Under the pieces are notes generated by a model that saw nothing but the letters and a program-made list of their open reading frames with translations, ran no database searches and had not been told where the DNA came from. Made by a program: the position numbers and the translations under genes. A stretch of 64,000 nt of DNA from contig OY759969.1 of NCBI GenBank assembly GCA_963662865.1, positions 1,922,001 through 1,986,000 of the forward strand. The letters run 5' to 3'. The stretch comes from JAJDYQ01 sp963662865 (GTDB taxonomy: Bacteria > Pseudomonadota > Gammaproteobacteria > JAJDYQ01). This document shows positions 9,193 through 18,738 of the stretch, in pieces (position 1 is the first letter of the stretch; every line of letters begins with the position of its first letter).

Positions 9193-10329
9193 ATGTCTTT
9201 CAGGAATATTTTTGTCTCGCTAACGCTTTTACTCTGGACGCTCGGCGGTTTTGCCGCGCCCCTGATTCCCGCGCCACCAGACTTCAAGGCCGGCGGCTAC
9301 GTTTTGATGGATCATGCAACGGGCAGCTTCCTGTTGGAGAAAAACGCCGACACGCCTCTGGAACCAGCCAGCCTGACCAAGATAATGACGGCTTATATTG
9401 TCTTCGATGAACTCAAGGAGGGCCGGCTGACATTGGAGGAAGAAACCATCGTAAGTGAAAAGGCCTGGAGAACCGGTGGCTCTCGCATGTTTATCGAGGC
9501 AAACAAATCGGTTTCCATCAACGACCTGCTTCATGGGCTGATCATTCAATCCGGAAATGACGCCGCAGTGGCCCTGGCCGAGCATGTCGCGGGGTCTGAA
9601 GAGATGTTTGCAGACATGATGAATCAGAAAGCGAAGGCACTTGGCATGAACAATACCAATTTCGTGAATGCCGCGGGCTGGCCGGCGGACGACCATGTCA
9701 CCACGGCAAGAGATCTGGCCATACTGGCGCGTGCAATGATCGATAATTTCCCGGACCTGTATCAACTGCACGCCGTCAGGTCCTACGAGTACAATGAGAT
9801 TAAACAGTACAACCGGAACAAACTACTGTGGCGAGACGGCTCTGTCGATGGCATCAAAACCGGTCATACCAGGGCCGCAGGATACTGTCTGGTGGCCTCC
9901 GCGGCCCGTAACAATATGCGCCTGATCTCGGTCATTCTGGGCATGTCCAGCGAGCGGGCCCGCAACCGCTCTTCTTCCAGATTGCTTGATTTCGGCTTTC
10001 GATTCTACGAGTCCAGGGAAATTTATCAGGCAGGACAGGAGTTGACCCGGGGCCGGATATGGAAGGGCGAAAAACAGAAGATCAGCCTGGGATTGGCTGA
10101 CAAGCTGACCGTTACAATCCCCAGAGGGAGCTACAACACCTTAAATGCCGAGCTGGAATTCAGCGAAAAAATTGCTGCGCCGGTGAAAAAAGGCACCATC
10201 ATGGGCAAGGCCATTATTACCCTTGGTGAAAAAAACCTGGCCACTTTGCCGCTGGTTGCCCTGGAAGATGTCGCTGAGGGCAGTCGCTGGATACGGATGG
10301 TGGATTCCATACGGCTCATGATTGAATAA
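9193..10329 (+). CDS. dacA: D-alanyl-D-alanine carboxypeptidase (PBP5/6 type)
   Basis: Removes the terminal D-Ala from peptidoglycan pentapeptides at the outer face of the inner membrane. 378 residues with a cleavable signal peptide (NIFVSLTLLLWTLGGFAA), the S11 triad SLTK (about residue 63), SGN (SGNDAAVALAEH) and KTG (GIKTGHT), the C-terminal beta domain, and a final amphipathic segment (RWIRMVDSIRLMIE) for membrane attachment. The dat gene starts two bases after its stop. The dacA-dat pair is often found beside the mrd genes in gammaproteobacteria; here they are about 8 kb apart. Confidence 0.95.
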   Translation: MSFRNIFVSLTLLLWTLGGFAAPLIPAPPDFKAGGYVLMDHATGSFLLEKNADTPLEPASLTKIMTAYIVFDELKEGRLTLEEETIVSEKAWRTGGSRMFIEANKSVSINDLLHGLIIQSGNDAAVALAEHVAGSEEMFADMMNQKAKALGMNNTNFVNAAGWPADDHVTTARDLAILARAMIDNFPDLYQLHAVRSYEYNEIKQYNRNKLLWRDGSVDGIKTGHTRAAGYCLVASAARNNMRLISVILGMSSERARNRSSSRLLDFGFRFYESREIYQAGQELTRGRIWKGEKQKISLGLADKLTVTIPRGSYNTLNAELEFSEKIAAPVKKGTIMGKAIITLGEKNLATLPLVALEDVAEGSRWIRMVDSIRLMIE

Positions 10330-10331
10330 GG

Positions 10332-11189
10332 ATGACTATATTTCTTAACGGCGAATTCCTGCCACTCGAGCGTGCCAGGATTTCCCCGCTTGACCGAGGC
10401 TTTCTCTTCGGCGATGGCATTTATGAAGTCATACCGGCTTACGCCGGGCGGCTGTTTCGTGTTGAGCAACATCTCCGGCGTTTGCAGAACAGTCTAAACG
10501 CTATCCGCATGACTAATCCGTACTCCAGTCAGGAGTGGCAAAATATCCTGCAGCGCCTGATGTCGAGACAGGATTACGACGACCATATGATATACCTTCA
10601 GGTAACACGGGGCGCTGACGGCAATCGCAACCACGCCATACCGAAAAATATCGAACCCACTGTTTTCATCATGTCCTCCAGGCTGGAAACGGGACCGGTA
10701 TCCACGAAGCACCCCGGGGCTCGCGCCATTACTCAAGAAGACAACCGCTGGCGGCATTGTGACGTTAAAGCAATCACCCTGCTGGCCAACATTCTGCTAC
10801 GGCAACGGGCCATTGACCAGGAATGCGCGGAGACATTCCTTATTTGCGATGGGCAGGTCACAGAGGGTGCAGCCAGCAATATTTTTATTGTTCGCGACGG
10901 GACATTATTTACTCCACCTGCAGGCCCTATGCTACTGCCCGGTATAACGCGGGACCTGGTTCTGGAAATCGCCAAAAACATTGATTTCCCTCATCGGCAA
11001 AAACCCGTTTCCGTAAGTGAATTATTTGCGGCCGATGAAGTCTGGTTTACCAGCTCCACCAAGGAAATTGTCCCGGTCATATCGGTTGATAACCGGCAGA
11101 TAGGTACCGGAATTCCCGGCGAAGTCTGGCACAGGTTTACCGTCGCCTACGGTCATTGCAAAGAGCAACTGATAGCCGCAAGCTTGTAA
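10332..11189 (+). CDS. dat: D-amino acid aminotransferase-like PLP enzyme (class IV)
   Basis: Fold-type IV pyridoxal-phosphate transaminase, probably converting D-alanine and 2-oxoglutarate to pyruvate and D-glutamate. 285 residues. The start motif (FLNGEFLPLERARISPLDRGFLFGDGIYEVIPAY) is typical of D-amino acid transaminases and aminodeoxychorismate lyases; the PLP lysine is in DVKAITLLANI and the cofactor loop is EGAASNIFIV. Tight linkage to a D-Ala carboxypeptidase gene supports the use of D-alanine released by DacA. Aminodeoxychorismate lyase is the main alternative but is less likely in this context. Confidence 0.88.
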   Translation: MTIFLNGEFLPLERARISPLDRGFLFGDGIYEVIPAYAGRLFRVEQHLRRLQNSLNAIRMTNPYSSQEWQNILQRLMSRQDYDDHMIYLQVTRGADGNRNHAIPKNIEPTVFIMSSRLETGPVSTKHPGARAITQEDNRWRHCDVKAITLLANILLRQRAIDQECAETFLICDGQVTEGAASNIFIVRDGTLFTPPAGPMLLPGITRDLVLEIAKNIDFPHRQKPVSVSELFAADEVWFTSSTKEIVPVISVDNRQIGTGIPGEVWHRFTVAYGHCKEQLIAASL

Positions 11190-11199
11190 GCAAAACAAA

Positions 11200-11224
11200 A
11201 AAGGCCCGTTTTTAGCGGGCCTTT
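11200..11224 (-). terminator. Bidirectional terminator between dat and rpsI
   Basis: Perfect 9-bp stem AAAGGCCCG / CGGGCCTTT with a 7-base loop, between two convergent genes. The minus-strand side is followed by a T-rich run (TTTTGTTTTG), so it terminates rplM-rpsI best and may also stop dat transcripts. Confidence 0.88.
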
Positions 11225-11246
11225 GGTACTCTGGCCAGACTGACAA

Positions 11247-11636
11247 TCAACGCTTGGAGTATTGCGTCCCTTTACGCGCCTTATGCAGACCGACCTTCTT
11301 ACGTTCAACGGCACGTGCGTCACGTGTCACAAAACCGGCCTTGCGCAATACCTCGCGCAGGCTTTCATTATAAGCGACCAGAGCGCGGGTGATGCCGTGC
11401 CGGATGGCACCGGCCTGTCCGCTGTCACCGCCGCCTTTTACGGTAATTCTGAAATCAAGCCTGTCCAGACTTTCAGTTAAAACCAGCGGCTGGCGCACAA
11501 TCATGCGGCTGGTCTCACGACCAAAATACTCATCCAGTGGTTGATTATTGACAGTAATATCGCCTTGACCTGCGCTCAGGAAAACACGCGAGGTGCTGCT
11601 CTTGCGGCGACCCGTTCCGTAGTATGCTTCGTTCAT
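11247..11636 (-). CDS. rpsI: 30S ribosomal protein S9
   Basis: Small-subunit protein whose C-terminal tail reaches the P-site tRNA. 129 residues starting at MNEAYYGTGRRKSS; the upstream in-frame ATG at 11702 lies inside rplM and is rejected. Conserved GGGDSGQAGAIRHGI and the basic tail ending TQYSKR are present. It follows rplM by 10 bases, the standard order. Confidence 0.98.
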   Translation of the reverse strand: MNEAYYGTGRRKSSTSRVFLSAGQGDITVNNQPLDEYFGRETSRMIVRQPLVLTESLDRLDFRITVKGGGDSGQAGAIRHGITRALVAYNESLREVLRKAGFVTRDARAVERKKVGLHKARKGTQYSKR

Positions 11637-11646
11637 AATTAAAACC

Positions 11647-12075
11647 CTAAATATCCAGTGGCACGGGTTGCTGGGCCGCATGCCGATGCTCAGTTCCCGC
11701 ATAAACCTTCAGCTTGGAATACATCTGACGCCCCAGAGGGCCTTTGGGCATCATCCCCTTAACGGCAGATTTGATTACCCGGTCAGGGTGCTGCTGCAAC
11801 TGCTTTTCCAGGCTGATGGACTTCAGGCCACCAATGTAACCGGTGTGACGCTGATAAAGCTTATCCTTCATCTTATTGCCTGTAACGCGTATCTTTTCGG
11901 CATTGACGACAATAATATAATCACCTGTATCGACATGTGGCGTGTATTCAACCTTATGTTTGCCACGCAGACGGCGTGCGATTTCGCTGGCCAGACGGCC
12001 CAGAGTCTTACCGTTGGCATCAACCAGATACCAGTTTCTTTTGACCTCGGCGGGCCTGATACTTTTAGTAGCCAT
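11647..12075 (-). CDS. rplM: 50S ribosomal protein L13
   Basis: Early-assembling large-subunit protein. 142 residues, exactly the usual length, when started at the ATG at 12075 (ATKSIRPAEVKRNWYLVDA); longer in-frame starts up to 12270 would add unrelated residues. Conserved GKTLGRLASEIARRLRGK and GMMPKGPLGRQM segments are present. First gene of rplM-rpsI, with about 250 bases of leader or promoter region before it. Confidence 0.98.
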   Translation of the reverse strand: MATKSIRPAEVKRNWYLVDANGKTLGRLASEIARRLRGKHKVEYTPHVDTGDYIIVVNAEKIRVTGNKMKDKLYQRHTGYIGGLKSISLEKQLQQHPDRVIKSAVKGMMPKGPLGRQMYSKLKVYAGTEHRHAAQQPVPLDI

Positions 12076-12202
12076 GGTGGTAAAAAACTTCTTGCTGTCA
12101 AAAAGGCGGGCCATATTATCGACAGACTCCCCCGGACACAAGTGTTTTTGAATGCCGCTTCGCAAAAGCACAGCGAATAATCTGCCATGCCACCCTTTAA
12201 CC

Positions 12203-12234
12203 GGGTTTGCGGCCCAAAAACAGACCGCAAACCC
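12203..12234 (-). promoter_or_regulatory. Strong hairpin upstream of rplM
   Basis: Perfect 10-bp stem (12203-12212 with 12225-12234) and a 12-base loop in the gap between the ferredoxin gene and rplM. No T run follows on the minus strand, so it is not a clear intrinsic terminator of the ferredoxin gene. It may belong to the rplM leader, where ribosomal protein operons are often autoregulated, but I did not recognise a known L13 leader. Confidence 0.4.
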
Positions 12235-12328
12235 AATAACGCTATTGCCACGCCTGACTTTGGCGAACATCGAAATAGAATTGCAGTGAGGCGCTTCAGC
12301 GTACCGGCTGTCAGCACAACGACATTCC

Positions 12329-12634
12329 TTATATTTTCAGCCGCTCCACCTCTTTTCCTCCCAGCAAATGCCGCTGGAGTATCTCCTCCAGATCTTCCTC
12401 GTCAATATAGGTGTACCAGATTTCCTGCGGATAAATCACCATCACCGGCCCTTGCTCGCAGCGGTCCAGGCAACCCGCCGTATTGACTCTGATACCGCCT
12501 TTGCCAGCCAGCCCCAGTTCCCTGCAACGCCTTTTGAGATAGGTGCGCCTGCCGGACGCACCGTGGGCTTCACAACATTCGCGCCCGTCTTTACGGCAGT
12601 TTGTACAAAAGAATGCGTGATATTTGTAGTACAT
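12329..12634 (-). CDS. Thioredoxin-like [2Fe-2S] ferredoxin
   Basis: 101 residues with the cysteine pattern of the thioredoxin-fold (2Fe-2S) ferredoxins: CTNC near the start, CC at about 20-21, then a C..RC pair (GCLDRCEQGPVMVIYP). An electron carrier, partner not known. It is divergent from trhP (starts 115 bases apart); a functional link is only suggested by position. The ATG at 12634 gives the expected family start (YYKYHAFFCTNC). Confidence 0.85.
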   Translation of the reverse strand: MYYKYHAFFCTNCRKDGRECCEAHGASGRRTYLKRRCRELGLAGKGGIRVNTAGCLDRCEQGPVMVIYPQEIWYTYIDEEDLEEILQRHLLGGKEVERLKI

Positions 12635-12748
12635 TATCGGCGTGTCAGGGGGTTACCCGGATGATGTATTCTCGGATAATATACCCAACCAACAGCGAAT
12701 TTGGATCATAATGACTTTATCCTGCAATTTACTGTACTACCAGACACC

Positions 12749-14122
12749 ATGAGATCACCCGAATTACTGTCGCCTGCCGGCACGCTGAAAAATATGCGCT
12801 ACGCCTTCGCCTATGGCGCCGACGCGGTTTACGCCGGTATGCCGCGCTACAGCCTGCGCGTACGTGAAAATGATTTTCTGGAAGAAAACCTGCTTATCGG
12901 GATACAGGAAGCGCACGGGCAGGGAAAACAACTATTTGTGGCCGCCAACATCATGCCACATGGTTCCAAACTGAAAACATTTCTGGACGATATCGCGCCG
13001 GTCATCGAGATGGGGCCGGATGCGCTTATTATGGCCGATCCCGGGCTGATCATGCTGGTCAGGGAACAGTGGCCGGATATGCCCCTTCATCTTTCCGTCC
13101 AGGCAAACACGGTCAATTCAGCCGGAGTAAAATTCTGGCAATCCATCGGCCTGAGCCGCATCATATTGTCCCGGGAGTTATCGTTAAAGGAAATCGCCGA
13201 AATCCGGGATGCCTGCCCGGATATGGAAATCGAGGTCTTTGTGCATGGCGCCCTTTGCATGGCCTATTCCGGCCGATGCCTGTTATCCGGCTATTTCAAT
13301 CACCGTGATGCCAACCAGGGAACCTGTACCAATGCCTGTCGCTGGGAATACAGGCTGGGAGCGGGCCCGCAAGCCAATCGCACCATCGATATATCGGCAA
13401 TCAACAAACTGGCGGACAGCGCGGCCATGGCCGGAGAAACTCAGCGCCATCCCCTGGCAGACCAAGAGTATTACCTGGAAGAGAAAAGCCGACCCGGCGA
13501 GTTCATGCCAATCTTCGAAGATGAGCACGGCACTTACATAATGAACTCCAGAGATCTCCGCGCCGTGGAGCATGTACACAGATTGACGGAGATAGGCGTT
13601 GATTGCCTGAAGATAGAAGGCCGAACCAAGTCTTACTATTACACCGCACGCACCGCTCAGGTGTATCGCAGGGCCATCGACGACGCAGTGACTGGCCGAC
13701 CGTTCGACCCCGCCCTAATGGCGGAGCTGGAAAACCTCGCACAGCGCGGCTACACCGATGGCTTTTTTGAACGACATGAATCACAGGAGTTACAGAATTA
13801 CCGTCGAGGCGCATCAAAGGCAACCAGATCCCGGTTCGTGGCGGATATCACGCAATACCATGCCGACTCCGGCGAAGCCGATCTGGAGATCAAAAACAGA
13901 GTCGCCGTCGGCGATGAGCTCGAACTCATCACACCGGAAGGCAACGAGAGATTCAAAGTGGACGCCATGCAGACATTAACAGGCGAATCAATTGATGTGG
14001 CTCCGGGCAGTGGCTGGAAGGTCCGTATCAAGCTCCCCAGGCCGATCGGCGATATGGCCATGCTGTCGCGCATGTTCGACACCACCGAAGCAGCAGCAAC
14101 TCGGGAATTGCAGCAGGGATAA
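12749..14122 (+). CDS. trhP: U32 family tRNA hydroxylation protein TrhP (YegQ)
   Basis: Peptidase-U32-family protein that in E. coli acts, with prephenate as a cofactor source, in prephenate-dependent 5-hydroxyuridine formation at tRNA position 34. 457 residues from the ATG at 12749 (RSPELLSPAGTLKNMRYAFAYGADAVYAG); a TTG at 12701 is in frame but adds residues unlike the family. The U32 signature EVFVHGALCMAYSGRCLLS and the following NQGTCTNACRW with paired cysteines are present, and the C-terminal half matches YegQ length. It is followed four bases later by coq7. Confidence 0.9.
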   Translation: MRSPELLSPAGTLKNMRYAFAYGADAVYAGMPRYSLRVRENDFLEENLLIGIQEAHGQGKQLFVAANIMPHGSKLKTFLDDIAPVIEMGPDALIMADPGLIMLVREQWPDMPLHLSVQANTVNSAGVKFWQSIGLSRIILSRELSLKEIAEIRDACPDMEIEVFVHGALCMAYSGRCLLSGYFNHRDANQGTCTNACRWEYRLGAGPQANRTIDISAINKLADSAAMAGETQRHPLADQEYYLEEKSRPGEFMPIFEDEHGTYIMNSRDLRAVEHVHRLTEIGVDCLKIEGRTKSYYYTARTAQVYRRAIDDAVTGRPFDPALMAELENLAQRGYTDGFFERHESQELQNYRRGASKATRSRFVADITQYHADSGEADLEIKNRVAVGDELELITPEGNERFKVDAMQTLTGESIDVAPGSGWKVRIKLPRPIGDMAMLSRMFDTTEAAATRELQQG

Positions 14123-14125
14123 ATC

Positions 14126-14752
14126 ATGTTCCATATCGATCACCTGATCAGTGCCTTTGATAATGCGATGCGTACATTACATGGGGTCTGCAACAACAAA
14201 CGCCCTGATCCGGCCGCCGGCATCAGGCAGACAGACCTATCGGATAGCGAGCGCGGACATGTTGCCGGCCTGATGCGCGTTGACCATACGGGCGAGGTCT
14301 GTGCACAGGCGCTTTACCAGGGACAGGCATTCACCGCCAAAGACGAATATACACGCCGGCACATGCTGCATGCCGCCGAAGAAGAAACCGATCACCTGGA
14401 CTGGTGCAAACGGCGGCTTGATGAACTGGGAAGCCATATCAGCAGACTCAATCCCCTGTGGTATGCCGGTTCCTTTGTCATTGGCGCCGCCGCCGGAGTG
14501 GCCGGTAATCGCTGGAACCTGGGTTTTGTCATGGAAGCCGAACGCCAGGTGAAGGCCCATCTGGATAAACACCTGGAAGAGTTGCCGAAGCAGGACGAAC
14601 GCAGCCGGGCAATACTACAGCAGATAAGAGAAGATGAAATCCGGCATGCGAATAATGCCCTGTACGCAGGGGGCGAACCCTTGCCGGAACCGGTTAAGCG
14701 AGGCATGCAATTGATCTCCCGGGTGATGACGACGACGGCTTACCGGATTTAA
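14126..14752 (+). CDS. coq7: Demethoxyubiquinone hydroxylase, Coq7 family
   Basis: Di-iron monooxygenase that adds the C6 hydroxyl in ubiquinone synthesis using O2. 208 residues. The two ExxH-type repeats with the ligands are visible (MRVDHTGEVCAQALYQGQ; HAAEEETDHLDWC; EAERQVKAHLDKH; IREDEIRHANNA). It replaces the flavin enzyme UbiF of enterobacteria and implies aerobic respiration. Translated just after trhP and probably co-transcribed. ATG at 14126. Confidence 0.95.
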   Translation: MFHIDHLISAFDNAMRTLHGVCNNKRPDPAAGIRQTDLSDSERGHVAGLMRVDHTGEVCAQALYQGQAFTAKDEYTRRHMLHAAEEETDHLDWCKRRLDELGSHISRLNPLWYAGSFVIGAAAGVAGNRWNLGFVMEAERQVKAHLDKHLEELPKQDERSRAILQQIREDEIRHANNALYAGGEPLPEPVKRGMQLISRVMTTTAYRI

Positions 14753-14904
14753 TCCATGAATACCTCCTGGCCGCAACAGGCCAGACGGCACCAGCTTGTT
14801 CCTCATACTTGGAGAACAACCGGCCAGGGAGACGCCGGTCAAGTCACAATCTTCCTGACTGACTGTCCGCATAAGGGAATACGCAGTCGGACGGGATATG
14901 CGGA

Positions 14905-16344
14905 TCAGCCACCCAGTCTGGAGCGCAGTATGCCGTTCACCTGCTTCGGATCGGCCCGACCCTGAGAAGCCTTCATGACCTGTCCCACAAGATAGCCCAG
15001 CACCTTTTTTTGCCCGGCCCGATACTGTTCAACCTGCTCGGGGCTGTTCGCCAGTATTTCATCAATCATGCCCTCGATAGCGCCGGCATCGGTAATCTGT
15101 CTGAGACCTTTGGCCGCAATAATCGTGTCGGCGTCATCTTCGGAAGACCACATTTGTTCAAAAATCTGTTTGGCGATTTTGCCTGAAATGGTGTTATCGG
15201 CAATGCGTTTAATGATGCCACCCAGCCTTTTCGCACTGACAGGACTCTGACCGATATCCAGTCCTTCCCTGTTCAGGGCACCGGCCAATTCCACGATCAC
15301 CCAGTTGGCGCTCAATCTGGCCTCTCCGGTCTCAGTCAGCGCCTCTTCATAATAATCGGCCATTTCCTTGCTGCCGGTCAGCACCGCAGCGTCATACGCA
15401 CTCAATCCCAGCTCTTCCATGAAACGGTGACGCTTTTCATTCGGCAGCTCGGGCATGGTCTGCCGAACGGCCTCTATGTAGTCATCATCAATAATAACCG
15501 GCAGTAAATCCGGGTCAGGGAAATAGCGGTAATCGTTAGCCTCCTCCTTGGATCGCATGGAGCGGGTCTCGTCCTTATCGCTGTCGTACAGGCGCGTTTC
15601 CTGAATGATCTCACCGCCGTTTTCCAGAATATCCATCTGCCGGTTCACCTCGTAATTGATGGCACGCTCGACAAAGCGGAAAGAGTTCAGGTTTTTAATT
15701 TCGGTACGTGTACCAAACTCGTCCCGCCCCTTCGGTCGCACCGAAACATTTGCATCGCAGCGAAACGAACCTTCCTGCATATTGCCGTCGGATATCCCCA
15801 GATACCGAACCAGCGCATGAACGGCTTTCATATAGGCCACAGCCTCCCTGGCCGAGCGCATGTCCGGCTCGGAAACGATTTCCAGCAGCGGCGTACCCGC
15901 CCGGTTCAGATCAATACCGGACATATCCTTGAAGCCCTCGTGCAGCGACTTTCCGGCATCTTCCTCCAAGTGTGCGCGGGTAATACCGACAACCTTGCTG
16001 CTCCTGCCATCGTCCCGATTGATTTCCAGCTCGCCCCTGCCGACGACAGGCAGATAAAGCTGGGAAATCTGGTATCCTTTGGGTAAATCGGGATAGAAGT
16101 AATTCTTGCGGTCAAATACCGAGCGCCTGCCGATTTCCGCGTTAATACCCAGGCCAAACTTTACCGCTTGACGAAAGACCTCTTCATTCACTACGGGCAA
16201 AACCCCGGGCAATCCCAAATCAACCGCGCAGGCCTGTGTATTCGGCTCAGCACCGTAGGCCGTGGAAGCGCCGGAAAATATCTTGCTCCGAGTGGCAAGT
16301 CGAACGTGAATCTCCAGGCCGATAACCGTTCCCCACTGCATCAC
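14905..16344 (-). CDS. gatB: Asp/Glu-tRNA amidotransferase subunit B
   Basis: Kinase/amidation subunit of GatCAB, which converts misacylated Asp-tRNA(Asn) and/or Glu-tRNA(Gln) to the amide form. 479 residues with the family start (GTVIGLEIHVRLATRSKIFSG), the central EDAGKSLHEG and PDLPKGYQISQ motifs and a C-terminal YqeY-like helical domain ending GILRSRLGG. The ATG overlaps the gatA stop by four bases. Third gene of the gatCAB operon. Confidence 0.97.
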   Translation of the reverse strand: MMQWGTVIGLEIHVRLATRSKIFSGASTAYGAEPNTQACAVDLGLPGVLPVVNEEVFRQAVKFGLGINAEIGRRSVFDRKNYFYPDLPKGYQISQLYLPVVGRGELEINRDDGRSSKVVGITRAHLEEDAGKSLHEGFKDMSGIDLNRAGTPLLEIVSEPDMRSAREAVAYMKAVHALVRYLGISDGNMQEGSFRCDANVSVRPKGRDEFGTRTEIKNLNSFRFVERAINYEVNRQMDILENGGEIIQETRLYDSDKDETRSMRSKEEANDYRYFPDPDLLPVIIDDDYIEAVRQTMPELPNEKRHRFMEELGLSAYDAAVLTGSKEMADYYEEALTETGEARLSANWVIVELAGALNREGLDIGQSPVSAKRLGGIIKRIADNTISGKIAKQIFEQMWSSEDDADTIIAAKGLRQITDAGAIEGMIDEILANSPEQVEQYRAGQKKVLGYLVGQVMKASQGRADPKQVNGILRSRLGG

Positions 16345-17816
16345 GACCCCTCCCGCTGAAACCGCTCAGGAATCTGGCGGTGCCAGTCCGTATGCCGTTG
16401 ATACTGATGAGCGACATTCAGTAACCGGGCTTCATCAAAGACATTCCCAATGAGATGCAAACCAACCGGAAGTCCCTGACTGAAACCACAGGGTATCGAC
16501 ATACCAGGCAAGCCGGTGAGATTAACGGCAATGGTATAAATATCCGATAAATACATCCCGATCGGATCATTGGCTTTTTCGCCCAGCTTAAAAGCCGTCT
16601 CCGGCGTCGTCGGCCCGACGATCAGATCAACATCGCCAAATGCCTGTCTGAAATCATCTGCGATAACGCGCCGCACTTTCTGCGCCTTGAGGTAATAGGC
16701 ATCGTAAAAACCGGCCGACAAGGTGTAGGTGCCCGTCATGATACGGCGCTTTACCTCAGCACCAAAACCCTCGCCGCGCGAACGGGTGTACAGATCCGCC
16801 AGATCTCGCGGATTCCTACAGCGATAGCCAAACCGGACGCCATCCATGCGCGACAGATTTGAAGAGCATTCAGCCGACGCAACCACGTAATAAGTGGCAA
16901 CCGAAGCCTTCATACTGGGCAGGGTGATCTCCTTGACAGATGCTCCCAGGGCCTCCAGTTGTTTAATTGCGGCCTGTACCTGCGCAGCCACCCCATCATC
17001 CAGACCTTCGTCAAAGAACTCCCTTGGCATACCGATCCTCAATCCGCCAATGCCGTCGTCCAGTGTCGAGGCATAGTCAGGAACAGGATGATCGACGCTG
17101 GTGGAATCCCGGCGATCAAACCCGGCCATCACATTGAGTACCAGGGCCGCATCCTGTGCATCGGCGGTAAAAGTGCCGGCCTGGTCCAGGCTGGAGGCAA
17201 AGGCAATCATGCCATAGCGGGAAATTCGGCCATAAGTCGGTTTCAGGCCGGTCACACCACAGAATGCCGCCGGTTGCCGAACGGAGCCACCCGTATCACT
17301 ACCGGTCGTAACAGGTGCCAACCGGGCGGCCATAGCAGCCGCCGAACCGCCAGAAGAACCACCGGGCACCCGTTCGATATCCCATGGATTCCTTACCGAA
17401 CCGTAATAGCTGTTCTCATTGGACGATCCCATGGCGAACTCGTCCATATTGGTCTTCCCCAGCATTACAAAGCCTGCCGCATTCAATTTTGCCACAACCG
17501 TCGCGTCATACGGAGCGATAAAGGTATCGAGCATTTTTGAACCACAGGATGTACGTATCCCATCGGTACAAAAAACATCCTTATGCAGCAACGGGATGCC
17601 CGTTAACGGACCTGCGTCACCGGCAGCGAGCCGCTTATCAGCCCTGCTCGCGGCGGCAAGCGCCTGCTCACGGGTAAGTGTAATGACCGCGTTCAAGGAC
17701 TCATTCGATGAGGAAATACGGTTCAGAAAATGCTGCGTCAACTCGGTCGCAGAGTACTCCCTATCCCGCAGGCCCCTCGCTAGCCCAGCCACGGTCCTGG
17801 CATGCAGCTCAATCAT
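16341..17816 (-). CDS. gatA: Asp/Glu-tRNA amidotransferase subunit A
   Basis: Amidase-signature subunit that releases ammonia from glutamine. 491 residues. Catalytic Lys in LLHKDVF, the cis-Ser/Ser pair in TTGSDTGGSVRQPAAFCG, and the glycine-rich PGGSSGGSAAAMA are present. The start overlaps the gatC stop by four bases, so all three subunits are translationally coupled. Confidence 0.97.
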   Translation of the reverse strand: MIELHARTVAGLARGLRDREYSATELTQHFLNRISSSNESLNAVITLTREQALAAASRADKRLAAGDAGPLTGIPLLHKDVFCTDGIRTSCGSKMLDTFIAPYDATVVAKLNAAGFVMLGKTNMDEFAMGSSNENSYYGSVRNPWDIERVPGGSSGGSAAAMAARLAPVTTGSDTGGSVRQPAAFCGVTGLKPTYGRISRYGMIAFASSLDQAGTFTADAQDAALVLNVMAGFDRRDSTSVDHPVPDYASTLDDGIGGLRIGMPREFFDEGLDDGVAAQVQAAIKQLEALGASVKEITLPSMKASVATYYVVASAECSSNLSRMDGVRFGYRCRNPRDLADLYTRSRGEGFGAEVKRRIMTGTYTLSAGFYDAYYLKAQKVRRVIADDFRQAFGDVDLIVGPTTPETAFKLGEKANDPIGMYLSDIYTIAVNLTGLPGMSIPCGFSQGLPVGLHLIGNVFDEARLLNVAHQYQRHTDWHRQIPERFQREGS

Positions 17817-18106
17817 TCAATCACCTTCGGCACCAGATACAAACCAGATTCAACCACCGGAGCGATCCCCTGAAATCTCTCCCGCTGGTCTTTTTCCGTG
17901 ACCTCATCGGCACGCAGACGCTGCACTGCGTCAATCGGATGCGCCATTGGCATGACGCCACGGGTATTGATCTCACTGAGCTGGCTTACCAGATCAAGCA
18001 CCTGCGACAATTTTGTCACATACCGGGGGATATCCGCCTCATCTATCTGTAGCCGGGCGAGCCCGGCGATGTTTCGGACATCTCCATCATTCAAAACCAC
18101 CTTCAA
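17813..18106 (-). CDS. gatC: Asp/Glu-tRNA amidotransferase subunit C
   Basis: Small stabilising subunit that wraps round the GatA-GatB interface. 97 residues, usual length, with the conserved segment DVRNIAGLARLQIDE and the later TRGVMPMAHP and LRADEVTE. First gene of the operon; its promoter should lie in the roughly 190 bases shared with the divergent Sel1 gene. Confidence 0.96.
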   Translation of the reverse strand: MKVVLNDGDVRNIAGLARLQIDEADIPRYVTKLSQVLDLVSQLSEINTRGVMPMAHPIDAVQRLRADEVTEKDQRERFQGIAPVVESGLYLVPKVIE

Positions 18107-18294
18107 ATCTCCTCAAAAAACCGCAGTAAAAAACTGCTGGAACGGTACCACAGCCTGGTGTTTTTAGCAGGGTAATCGACGAGGAAACCCTCCGCTCCGG
18201 CAATACTGACAATACCAGGACACCGAGTCGCCATACCGCCATAAATGCGATAAACTCACCGCCCGCTAACAGCCGGACCGGTTTTGCAAGCACC

Positions 18295-18738
18295 ATGTCT
18301 GAAGACGACGACTCCACCGACAATACCGCCGTGGAACTGCACAGTGGCATTATGGCGTTTGAAGCCAAACACTTCTCCCGCGCCATGCAACTGCTGCATC
18401 CCCTTGCGGAAGACGGCGACGCCGAAGCCCGGTATCGTGTAGCGGTCATGTATCAGGGCGGCCTGGGCATGGCAAGAAACGAGGCACAGGCATTCAGATG
18501 GATGCGGACTGCCGCCGAACAAGGCCACGCGCTTGCCCAGCACGGCCTCGGATTCATGTACATGGAAGGAGAATGTGCGGCGCCAAATGCCGAACTGGCC
18601 GTCAAATGGTTTACCAGGGCGGCAGCTCAGGGGTTAGCGGGATCACTGACCACCCTGGGCATGATGTACGAACAAGGGATCGGGGTTGAAAAAGACCCCG
18701 ACAAAGCCCGGGAATACTATAAAAAAGCCGGGTTTTAA
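18295..18738 (+). CDS. Sel1-repeat (SLR) protein
   Basis: 147 residues, three Sel1-like tetratricopeptide repeats (each about 36 residues with the A.Y.LG..Y..G.GV..D...A..W...AA.QG pattern) after a polar N-terminus (SEDDDSTDNTAVEL). No signal peptide is visible, so it is probably cytosolic. Such proteins act as protein-protein adaptors; the partner cannot be told from the sequence. Divergent from gatC. Confidence 0.85.
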   Translation: MSEDDDSTDNTAVELHSGIMAFEAKHFSRAMQLLHPLAEDGDAEARYRVAVMYQGGLGMARNEAQAFRWMRTAAEQGHALAQHGLGFMYMEGECAAPNAELAVKWFTRAAAQGLAGSLTTLGMMYEQGIGVEKDPDKAREYYKKAGF